The notes beneath the pieces were generated by a model. It did no database searches and was not told the origin of the DNA. It saw only the letters and a program-made list of their open reading frames with translations. Source: JBBQTU01 sp038213005 (lineage in GTDB: Bacteria > Planctomycetota > Phycisphaerae > Tepidisphaerales > Tepidisphaeraceae). Taken from it: a DNA stretch of 8,344 nt. The DNA is taken from assembly GCA_038213005.1 (NCBI GenBank), contig JBBQTU010000188.1:1-8344 (forward strand), given 5' to 3'. Below, piece after piece: positions 1-5,765 of the stretch. Each line of letters starts with the position of its first letter. The stretch's first letter is position 1. The position numbers and the translations under genes were made by a program.

Positions 1-129
1 ACCTTCTTCGCCGGGTCGCTGGAACAGGCCGTCGCCGCCCACCTCGCCGATGACCAGTCGCACATCGATGACGCCGAACTCAAACGCATGGCAAAGCTGA
101 TCCAGCATGCCAAGAAGGAAGGACGGTAA
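1..129 (+). CDS. BlaI/MecI/CopY-family repressor, C-terminal end (partial)
   Basis: The first 42 codons of the window are open in frame 1 and end at TAA (127-129). The peptide contains a TFFAGSLEQAV segment and ends in the charged helix DDAELKRMAKLIQHAKKEGR. This matches the C-terminal dimerisation/cleavage part of BlaI/MecI repressors, where an FxGS segment is followed by an ExLxxLxxLI-type helix. The N-terminal winged helix that binds DNA lies before the window. In known systems the repressor dimer blocks its own operon until the partner M56 protease triggers its cleavage. The identification is supported strongly by the neighbour: an M56 peptidase starts 2 bases after the stop, the classic blaI-blaR1 order. 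Its regulon cannot be deduced here. Confidence 0.8.
   Translation, partial: TFFAGSLEQAVAAHLADDQSHIDDAELKRMAKLIQHAKKEGR
116..123 (+). promoter_or_regulatory. Ribosome binding site of the M56 peptidase gene, inside the repressor gene
   Basis: AGGAAGGA ends 8 bases before the ATG at 132. It lies within the last codons of the BlaI-type gene, which supports the start choice and translational coupling of the two genes. Confidence 0.7.
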
Positions 130-131
130 CC

Positions 132-3083
132 ATGTGGAACCAGACACTTTGGACGGTGTTGGTCGATGCCTCCGCCAAGTCAACCGTTCTGCTGCTGCTC
201 GCGTGGCTCACGATCAGACTCCTGATGCGACACTCCTCCGCCGCTCGACGGCATCTCGTGTGGGCGGGCATGCTATGTGCCTGCCTGCTGATGCCGGCGC
301 TATCAGCCACCCTTCCTCGGTGGCGGATACTGCCGAACTGGGATGCACAGCCTCTCCCAGTCTCTGTCACTTCAGCCTCAACTCCGGCCATCGCGGCACC
401 ATCCGTGAGTTCACTCACCATCGAGCAACCGGCATCGACGCCCGAAATCACGGCCAGTCCCGCACCCATGCATCCGGCCTGGTGGACGCATGTCACCTGG
501 CGGCAATGGGTGATGCTGGCATGGTTCACCGGCGCGACGGGATGCCTGTTGCCACTCACCATCGGCCAACTGGCCGTGGCCCGGATATGCCGATCGACGC
601 GGCCCTATCGCCACAGCAATCGTCTCGAAGCACCAGTGCTGTTGTCGGCCCGCTGCCGCATGCCTATGGCTTGCGGGATTCTGCGTCCACGCGTGGTATT
701 GCCCGAAGAGGCGGAGAACTGGCCCGAGGCGCGCGTACAGGCAGTGCTCGAGCACGAGTTGGCGCACGTTCACCGGCGGGACTGTCTCTGGCAAACGCTG
801 GGGCAACTCGCCCGAGCCCTCTACTGGTTCAACCCGCTGGCTTGGACGGCCCACCGGCAACTGCTCTGTAATGCTGAAAAGGCTTCTGATGATACGGTCA
901 TTACGCAAGGCTCGCGGGCATCGAGCTACGCCGAACACCTGATGGCCGTGGCAACCACGGGGCGATCCGACGCCATCCTGGCAGCCGCCGCCATCGCGAT
1001 GGCCCGGCCAAACACCTTGGACGGAAGACTCATGGCAATCCTCGATTCGGCAAGAGATCGACGGCACCTGAACGCTCGAACCGTGCTGTTGAGCGTGTTG
1101 ATTCTGATCTGTCTTGTCGGACCATTGGCGATGCTGAAGGCCCAGACTACCGCGGTCTCCAAGACCGATCGTCTGGACTTCCGCATGGCCATCATGCGCG
1201 AAGGGGATCAGCCCGCCGTGTCCCCGAACGACGCTGACCGGCTGCTCCACGAACTCGCTCAGCAGGGTCCCGATGCGCTCGAGAAGCAGCACACCGCCAC
1301 GGCTTGGTTCCTGCTGGACGACAGCGCCGCCAAGGTCGCCGGGCGCGGTATCGTCGGCCAATGGAACGAGCACTCGTATCTCCTCGCCTCGACTGACTCC
1401 AAACACACGATGCTGGCTGACGAAGCCGGCAAGCGAGCGTGGGGGCTCGTGCGCGTTTCCGTAGCGAAGGATGCGATGAATCAGCCCGCCGTGGGTTTTG
1501 ATTTTGACAAGGCCGGCGCCGAACGATTCGCCGCTCTCACCGGCTCCCACATCGGCGGGACGCTGGCCGTTCTGGTTGATGGGCGGGTCGTCAGCGCCCC
1601 CACCATCAATTCCGTCATTTCCACCTCTGGTGTAATCACGCGTTCTGCAATGACCGAGAAGGAGGCGTCCGATCTTGTTGCCCGATTACAGCGTGGCATG
1701 CCCGCAGTTTCCGGCCCGGTCTCCAAGCCCACAGGTTGGGAGGGATTTGGCACCGAGGTCGAGATCGTGGTTCCCGCCGCAGTGGGTGACCCGAAGGTGG
1801 GTGTATTGCGGCTGGCCGACGGCAAACTTGTCATCCCGCCACCCGAGGAGCCCAAAAACCTCTTCGGCGCAGAGTGGAATGACTGGGCACAGCAGTCAGG
1901 CGTCGACCTGACGGCATCCAACAACCAGATATTTAAGGGCCTGATGGGTTTCGATATGGCCGCCGTCCCGATTGGTCAGAAATTGCCGCCGGGCCTGCTA
2001 TGGGCGCGGGCTCTGCGGGATCTCTCGCCGACGCTCAAGCCCGGCTCGCCCGCGCTGCTGAGCGCCGCCGGCACGCTTCCCGTTCACTACGCCATCCAGA
2101 CGCGTAACCGAACCTTGGGCATCCTCTCAATTCTCGAATTGACCGATAGCCCCAAGGGCGTGAAGATCCGCTATCGTCTGCTTCTCCAGGACACTGGCAC
2201 GGGTTCAGCCGCCAATGACCGCCCGTCCAGACCTCAGTACCCAGGCGGAGCCAGTTCGCGCCCGGTGATACCGACCTCCAACCCCACTGGGTGGCAATCT
2301 CAACTCAATGACGCCTATGCCCTGGCCGACGGACAGGCCGTCAAGCGTGTCCAGCCGCCCTTTGTTCCTGCACGCATGGCGTACTGGAGGATGAATGACC
2401 CCCGCCCGCCAGCAGACCGCACGTCCGCCCCGGATCAAATCGTTTTTCTGTGGAACGGCCAGGGAGTGGCCCATGCCGGTTCGGGCTGGGGCCTGATGGA
2501 TCCGCTGGGCATGGTCCTGCAGGGGGTGATGCAATGGACTACTGCTGATTTCCAAGGCCCCGAAGAGCTATTAGCCCGGCGTGTGCCCGGCGATTGGGTC
2601 ATCCGCAGTGGCGCTACCGAACAGGAGAAAGTCGCGGGCCTTCTGACGATTCTGCGACACGATGTCGACCCTTCGATCACGATCAAGAAGCAGCAGGTCG
2701 AGCGTGAGGTCATCGTAGCCCGAGGCAAGTTCCAGTACCAGCCGCACGCTGATGCCAGCGGCACGAACCAGGTGATCCTCTTCACCGACCCTTATGTCGC
2801 CGAAACCGGTGGCGGCGGCGGCGCCGGAACGCTCGCCTTCTTCCTCACCACGATGGGCAACTGCGCTGGCGTGCAAGTCGTCGATGAAGTGGATTCTGCC
2901 CGGCCGGAGATGGTCTCATGGCACACCCTTGAGTCCTGCTGGCTGAGCCAGCACTCTAAGGCTAAGGCTCAGGATCGCAGCAAGAACCTGGACTCCCTCT
3001 TGAAGAATGTCGCCGCCCAAACAGGGTTGGTCCTTACCCGCGAGAAGCGCAAGGCCGACGTGTGGGTGGTCAATACCCATTGA
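132..3083 (+). CDS. BlaR1-like M56 membrane metallopeptidase with SecD-head and secretin-like extracytoplasmic domains
   Basis: A 983-residue protein. The ATG at 132 is preceded by AGGAAGGA (116-123), which lies inside the end of the repressor gene, so the pair is probably co-transcribed and translationally coupled. Hydrophobic helices are seen near residues 17-32, 42-59, 125-149 and 315-335. Between helices 3 and 4 is the zinc protease loop: H208-E-L-A-H212 (HExxH), with E249 in an EKASDD segment as probable third ligand (usual form ExxCD; here Ser replaces Cys). After helix 4, residues 340-525 resemble the SecD/SecDF P1 head (PAVGFDFDKAGAERFAALT, then LAVLVDGRVVSAP and a TEKEASDLVARLQRG tail). 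Residues 530-870 are unassigned. Residues 950-981 (LDSLLKNVAAQTGLVL and DVWVV) recall secretin-like/TIGR03435-type ends. No penicillin-binding SxxK sensor is seen. By analogy with BlaR1, binding outside the membrane would activate cytoplasmic proteolysis that relieves BlaI repression; the ligand is unknown. Confidence 0.88.
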   Translation: MWNQTLWTVLVDASAKSTVLLLLAWLTIRLLMRHSSAARRHLVWAGMLCACLLMPALSATLPRWRILPNWDAQPLPVSVTSASTPAIAAPSVSSLTIEQPASTPEITASPAPMHPAWWTHVTWRQWVMLAWFTGATGCLLPLTIGQLAVARICRSTRPYRHSNRLEAPVLLSARCRMPMACGILRPRVVLPEEAENWPEARVQAVLEHELAHVHRRDCLWQTLGQLARALYWFNPLAWTAHRQLLCNAEKASDDTVITQGSRASSYAEHLMAVATTGRSDAILAAAAIAMARPNTLDGRLMAILDSARDRRHLNARTVLLSVLILICLVGPLAMLKAQTTAVSKTDRLDFRMAIMREGDQPAVSPNDADRLLHELAQQGPDALEKQHTATAWFLLDDSAAKVAGRGIVGQWNEHSYLLASTDSKHTMLADEAGKRAWGLVRVSVAKDAMNQPAVGFDFDKAGAERFAALTGSHIGGTLAVLVDGRVVSAPTINSVISTSGVITRSAMTEKEASDLVARLQRGMPAVSGPVSKPTGWEGFGTEVEIVVPAAVGDPKVGVLRLADGKLVIPPPEEPKNLFGAEWNDWAQQSGVDLTASNNQIFKGLMGFDMAAVPIGQKLPPGLLWARALRDLSPTLKPGSPALLSAAGTLPVHYAIQTRNRTLGILSILELTDSPKGVKIRYRLLLQDTGTGSAANDRPSRPQYPGGASSRPVIPTSNPTGWQSQLNDAYALADGQAVKRVQPPFVPARMAYWRMNDPRPPADRTSAPDQIVFLWNGQGVAHAGSGWGLMDPLGMVLQGVMQWTTADFQGPEELLARRVPGDWVIRSGATEQEKVAGLLTILRHDVDPSITIKKQQVEREVIVARGKFQYQPHADASGTNQVILFTDPYVAETGGGGGAGTLAFFLTTMGNCAGVQVVDEVDSARPEMVSWHTLESCWLSQHSKAKAQDRSKNLDSLLKNVAAQTGLVLTREKRKADVWVVNTH

Positions 3084-3254
3084 AGCTGCCCGGTCGAGGA
3101 TGTCGCAGAAACGCGGAGTATCGCATGCGGAGCACATCCGGTTCGTTTGCGCGAGACCTGCTGCATGCCAGTCATGAATGGAGACAAGCACCCCCACAAA
3201 GGCCCGGTCTGAGGCAGAACTTCCCCCTGGTGATCGAAGAATGGCGAATGCCTC

Positions 3255-3282
3255 CGCGAACTTCACCTGTCGCGAACTTCGC
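3255..3282. repeat. Two 10-bp direct repeats CGCGAACTTC just upstream of a strong promoter
   Basis: CGCGAACTTC occurs at 3255-3264 and again at 3271-3280, 16 bases apart start to start. The second copy extends into a perfect 11-bp palindrome, GCGAACTTCGC (3272-3282), ending one base before the -35 box at 3284. Position and repetition suggest a binding site for a regulator (activator, or repressor overlapping the polymerase footprint). The regulator is unknown; the neighbouring BlaI-type protein is one candidate, but the repeat does not look like known BlaI operators. Confidence 0.5.
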
Positions 3283-3283
3283 C

Positions 3284-3312
3284 TTGACACCGCCCTTCGC
3301 CTTATCTATACT
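3284..3312 (+). promoter_or_regulatory. Near-consensus sigma-70 promoter
   Basis: A perfect -35 box TTGACA (3284-3289) is followed by a spacer of exactly 17 bases and the -10 box TATACT (3307-3312; consensus TATAAT, 5 of 6). Transcription should begin near 3319. This is by far the best promoter seen in the window. It lies about 400 bases before the next gene, so its transcript would begin with a long untranslated part. Confidence 0.72.
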
Positions 3313-3351
3313 TTCCCGAACATCGACGCGCCATCTGTGCGCGCTGACCGG

Positions 3352-3363
3352 TGCTCTTTGACA
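3352..3363 (+). promoter_or_regulatory. boxA-like transcription antitermination motif
   Basis: TGCTCTTTGACA differs at one position from the E. coli rRNA boxA (TGCTCTTTAACA) and is followed by AGTGAATA, as in many rRNA leaders. It starts about 33 bases after the predicted transcription start, a usual place for boxA in rRNA operon or CRISPR leaders. NusB/NusE (S10) bind boxA RNA and make the polymerase resist early termination in long untranslated transcripts. The motif match and its position behind a strong promoter are seen directly; function is inferred. Confidence 0.55.
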
Positions 3364-3365
3364 AG

Positions 3366-3446
3366 TGAATATCTTTATTCATAGGCCGATACTCGCATCA
3401 CCCAGATGCGAATGACTTCCTGGATAACATACCTAACCAGTGTTAT
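3366..3446 (+). other. Three consecutive small hairpins downstream of the boxA-like site
   Basis: Hairpin 1: TGAATA (3366-3371), loop TCTT, TATTCA (3376-3381). Hairpin 2: TCGCATC (3393-3399), loop ACCCA, GATGCGA (3405-3411), seven perfect pairs. Hairpin 3: ATAACA (3424-3429) with TGTTAT (3441-3446), followed by a pyrimidine-rich stretch to about 3458. Hairpin 3 competes with an alternative pairing CTGG (3420-3423) with CCAG (3437-3440). No known riboswitch core was recognised. They may belong to a leader RNA or small RNA beginning near 3319. Confidence 0.45.
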
Positions 3447-3563
3447 TCTCTCTTCCTCATGACTGATGGTTGATGACTCAGCCTTCAGAAATAAACTCGC
3501 GCACCTTGCCCCCCAATTCGCGCGCAACTCATTATCTGACAAGGCCCCGCGATACCCCTCCCC

Positions 3564-3594
3564 CCTCCCCGCGCATACGTGCGCATCTGGGAGG
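3564..3594. other. Two-part hairpin with TACG loop
   Basis: An outer stem CCTCCC (3564-3569) pairs with GGGAGG (3589-3594). Inside it GCGCA (3571-3575) pairs with TGCGC (3580-3584) across a TACG loop, a UNCG-type tetraloop as RNA. The GC-rich stem has no T tract after it on either strand, so it is not a typical intrinsic terminator. It may shape the leader RNA of the following gene. Confidence 0.45.
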
Positions 3595-3642
3595 CACCGC
3601 CCGCACCACCGGATCTTCTCCCGAGCACTGCCACATGAAAAT

Positions 3643-3672
3643 ATTGGACCAATCCGCCCATTCGGGTATTCT
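3643..3672 (+). promoter_or_regulatory. Possible weak promoter and overlapping palindrome before the first ligase gene
   Basis: TTGGAC (3644-3649) and TATTCT (3667-3672) are separated by 17 bases, giving a start near 3679 and a leader of about 43 bases before the ATG at 3722. The boxes match the consensus at 3 and 4 of 6 positions. The -35 region coincides with the perfect palindrome ATTGG-A-CCAAT (3643-3653), which could be a repressor site. The call is tentative. Confidence 0.35.
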
Positions 3673-3707
3673 CTGAACGTCGTCCACAGACCCGGACGGG
3701 ACATTTC

Positions 3708-3714
3708 GAGGTGA
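3708..3714 (+). promoter_or_regulatory. Ribosome binding site deciding the start of the first ligase
   Basis: GAGGTGA lies 7 bases before the ATG at 3722. An in-frame TTG at 3716 would leave only one base of spacing, and an ATG at 3734 would be too far, so 3722 is chosen. Confidence 0.7.
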
Positions 3715-3721
3715 TTTGCCA

Positions 3722-5089
3722 ATGAGTACACCAATGGCCGAAACAGTCCAGCACAGCACCAAGGCATCGGCCGCCCACGACCCGGCCGGCTTCCACATTG
3801 AAAGCGCTGCCGACTTCCTTCCGTTGCCCCAACTGCGAGCCCTGCAACTCCAGCGTTTGCGCGCCATCGTCACGCGCGCGTACGACCGCGTGCAGATGTT
3901 TCGTCAGCGCTGTGATGAGCGTAAGTGGACGCCTTCGAACCTCCATGCCCTCGGCGATCTCGCCAGGCTCCCGTTCATGGTGAAGGCCGATCTGCGTGAC
4001 ACCTATCCTTTCGGCCTGTTCGCCAGCCCGATGGAAGAGATCGTGCGTCTGCACGCTTCCAGCGGCACCACCGGCAAGCCCATCGTCGTGGCGTATAACC
4101 AGCAGGATCTGGACGTCTGGTCCAGCGTGATGGTGCGCAGCTTCGCCGCCTGTGGCCTGCACCGCGGCGACATCGTCCAGAACGCCTATGGCTATGGCCT
4201 GTTCACCGGCGGCCTGGGCGCGCACTATGGCGCTGAGCAATTGGGCGCCACCGTCATTCCGATCTCCGGCGGCAACACCGAACGCCAGATCATGATCATG
4301 AAGGACTTCGGCGTCACGGCCATCTGCTGTACACCCAGCTACTTCGTCCATCTCATCGAGAAGGGCCACGAGATGGGCGTGGATCTGAAGAAACTGCCCC
4401 TCCGCGCCGGCGTCTTCGGCGCTGAGCCTTGGACCGAGCACATGCGGCAGTACATGCAGAACCAGACGAACATCCGGGCCTACGACATCTACGGACTCTC
4501 CGAGATCATCGGCCCGGGCGTGGGCGTTGAGTGCGACTGCCAGGACGGCCTGCACATCTTCGAGGACCACTTTTATCCCGAGATCATTAACCCCGAAACC
4601 TGCGAAGTTCTCCCGGATGGGGAAGAAGGTGAACTGGTCCTCACCACGCTCTCCAAGCAGGCGATGCCCATGATCCGCTATCGGACCCGTGACATCACCA
4701 GCCTGAACCCCGAGCAGTGCAAGTGTGGCCGAACCATCCGCCGCATCCGCCGGATCAGCCGCCGCAGTGATGACATGTTCATCATCCGCGGCGTAAACGT
4801 GTTCCCCTCACAGATCGAGACGGCCCTGATGTCCATCGAGGGCACGGTGCCTCACTACCAGATCGTGCTGACGCGCGACCAGGGCCTGGACAAGATCGAA
4901 GTCCGCGTGGAAGTGACCGAGGATATCTTCTCGGACAAGGTGCGGGCCATGGAAGGCGTGCAGCAGAAGATCGGCCACGCCATCTTCAACATCATCGGCA
5001 TCCACGCGCAAATCACCCTGGTCGAGCCCCGAAGCATCCCACGCTCCGAAGGCAAAGCCAAACGAGTATTAGATCAGCGAAAGATGTAG
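3722..5089 (+). CDS. paaK: Phenylacetate-CoA ligase-type aryl-CoA ligase, copy 1
   Basis: A 455-residue adenylate-forming enzyme. PaaK-family proteins turn an aryl acid (typically phenylacetate), ATP and CoA into aryl-CoA, AMP and PPi, in the cytoplasm. Visible motifs: phosphate loop SSGTTGKP (113-120), YGYGLFTGG (156-164), FGAEPWTE (232-239), YGLSE (257-261), RYRTRD (319-324), the CxCGR segment around C333/C335, RSDDMFIIRGVNVFPSQIE (348-366) beginning the C-terminal domain, and EGKAKRVLD (443-451) containing the probable catalytic lysine. The length is close to the usual 430-440 with a slightly longer N-terminus. A tandem-ACT gene and a second ligase follow on the same strand. No oxidative phenylacetate genes (paaABCDE etc.) are near, so the physiological substrate may be another aryl acid from amino-acid breakdown. 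The family call is firm; the substrate and strict orthology to paaK are not. Confidence 0.92.
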   Translation: MSTPMAETVQHSTKASAAHDPAGFHIESAADFLPLPQLRALQLQRLRAIVTRAYDRVQMFRQRCDERKWTPSNLHALGDLARLPFMVKADLRDTYPFGLFASPMEEIVRLHASSGTTGKPIVVAYNQQDLDVWSSVMVRSFAACGLHRGDIVQNAYGYGLFTGGLGAHYGAEQLGATVIPISGGNTERQIMIMKDFGVTAICCTPSYFVHLIEKGHEMGVDLKKLPLRAGVFGAEPWTEHMRQYMQNQTNIRAYDIYGLSEIIGPGVGVECDCQDGLHIFEDHFYPEIINPETCEVLPDGEEGELVLTTLSKQAMPMIRYRTRDITSLNPEQCKCGRTIRRIRRISRRSDDMFIIRGVNVFPSQIETALMSIEGTVPHYQIVLTRDQGLDKIEVRVEVTEDIFSDKVRAMEGVQQKIGHAIFNIIGIHAQITLVEPRSIPRSEGKAKRVLDQRKM

Positions 5090-5108
5090 CATAGGAGAAA
5101 CAGATGAA

Positions 5109-5196
5109 CGCGAAGGCACGAAGACCGCGAAGAGATCGCGAAGGAAGCACATGGCTGTATTCTTCGCGTTTTCTTCGCGTTCTTTGCGCCTTCGCG
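5109..5196. repeat. Long intergenic inverted repeat made of CTTCGCG-like units
   Basis: The left arm (5109-5146) and right arm (5160-5196) are reverse complements at roughly 32 of 37-38 positions and enclose a 13-base loop. Each arm is itself made of repeated units: GCGAAGG, CGAAGA, GCGAAGA and GCGAAGG on the left; CTTCGCG, CTTCGCG, CTTTGCG and CTTCGCG on the right. It fills nearly the whole gap between the first ligase and the ACT gene and ends 33 bases before the ACT start. Similar CTTCGCG/CTTTGCG intergenic repeats occur in several bacterial phyla as multi-copy, REP-like elements (from memory). As RNA it would form a strong hairpin without a U tract, so it may protect or attenuate the transcript rather than terminate it cleanly. 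Confidence 0.75.
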
Positions 5197-5229
5197 GTTG
5201 TATTGGGTTGACTACAAAAGGGAAACATT

Positions 5230-5658
5230 ATGAAGCTTCAACAGTTATCGCTGTTCCTCGAGAACCGGCCCGGTCAGGTAAAGGTCCCATGCAAGGTGCT
5301 CACCGACGCGGGGATCAACATCCTCGCCATGTCGCTGGCCGACACCGAGCAGTTCGGCATCCTCCGGATCATCGTGAAGGACTGGAAGAAGGGCAAAGAA
5401 GTCCTGGAGAAGGCAGGCTGCGTGGTCAAGATGACCGAAGTCGTCGCCGTCGAGGTCGAGGACAAGCCCGGTGGCCTGCTGAATATCCTGGACGCATTCG
5501 AGAAGGCAAAGATGACGATCGAGTACATGTACGCCTTCAACTCGAACCGCGCCACCGGACGGGCCACGCTGGCGTTCCGCTTCGATGATGCCGACGCAGC
5601 CCTCGCTGTGCTGGAAAACAGCGGCGTCAACGCCCACTCGAACATCGAACTGTTGTAG
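5230..5658 (+). CDS. Tandem ACT-domain protein, probable amino-acid-binding regulator
   Basis: A 142-residue protein made of two ACT domains and nothing else. Domain 1 (about 1-66) has the typical beta-turn-helix start LSLFLENRPGQV with G15, then ADTEQFGILRIIV. Domain 2 (about 70-142) has VEVEDKPGGLLNILDAFEKA with G81, then ATLAFRFDDADAALAVL. ACT pairs bind small ligands, usually amino acids, at domain interfaces. Stand-alone tandem-ACT proteins of this type often sit beside PaaK-like ligases and indolepyruvate oxidoreductase genes in anaerobes and archaea. The ATG at 5230 follows AAGGGAAAC closely. The gene lies between two ligases on the same strand, 140 bases after the first and 107 bases before the second; a small hairpin GGGCG-ATGAAC-CGCCC (5686-5701) lies in the latter gap. 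The role as sensor of aromatic or branched amino acids is inferred. Confidence 0.88.
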   Translation: MKLQQLSLFLENRPGQVKVPCKVLTDAGINILAMSLADTEQFGILRIIVKDWKKGKEVLEKAGCVVKMTEVVAVEVEDKPGGLLNILDAFEKAKMTIEYMYAFNSNRATGRATLAFRFDDADAALAVLENSGVNAHSNIELL

Positions 5659-5765
5659 CGCCGACTTGCGCTGCGGCCGCGGACGGGGCGATGAACCGCC
5701 CTATCGGACAGCGCCGCCGTGCCTCAGTGTCTCCGTACTGATCTTCGTCTTCTGGGAACACGACC

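Larger units (their letters stand above)
3084..3721. other. Long intergenic region with promoter, boxA-like site and hairpins, no convincing gene
   Basis: These 638 bases separate the M56 gene from the first aryl-CoA ligase gene. Short open frames exist on both strands but none has a ribosome site combined with recognisable protein character. The first 170 bases show nothing I can name, and no obvious intrinsic terminator for the upstream gene was found. From 3255 on the region becomes dense in signals: direct repeats, a strong promoter, a boxA-like motif, three small hairpins (3366-3446), a larger two-part hairpin (3564-3594), and a weaker promoter with a small palindrome before the ligase gene. 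The layout fits a long untranslated leader or a stand-alone non-coding RNA. Confidence 0.6.

Noticed and set aside
3358..3363. A second TTGACA that could be a -35 box
   Set aside because: No acceptable -10 box lies 16-18 bases downstream (ATAGGC at the 17-base spacing), and the hexamer is part of the boxA-like motif.
3364..3720. CRISPR array downstream of the boxA-bearing leader
   Set aside because: No regularly spaced direct repeats of 20-40 bases are present; the only repeats are hairpins and short runs.
3375..3767. A 130-codon open frame on the minus strand in the intergenic region
   Set aside because: Its sequence looks like translated non-coding DNA (many Cys, Trp and Arg, no domain), it overlaps the promoter and start of the ligase gene, and no ribosome site was seen.
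3485..4570. Long minus-strand open frame opposite the first ligase (and a similar one, 6048-7067, opposite the second)
   Set aside because: Both lie antisense to clearly conserved enzymes and are His/Asp/Gly/Ala-rich, as expected from reading GC-rich genes backwards.
5200..5230. TTGACT before the ACT gene as a promoter element
   Set aside because: A -10 box at proper spacing would fall inside the coding region.
5151..5588. Plus-strand open frame overlapping the inverted repeat and ACT gene
   Set aside because: It reads through the repeat and then runs out of frame with the well-supported ACT-domain protein.
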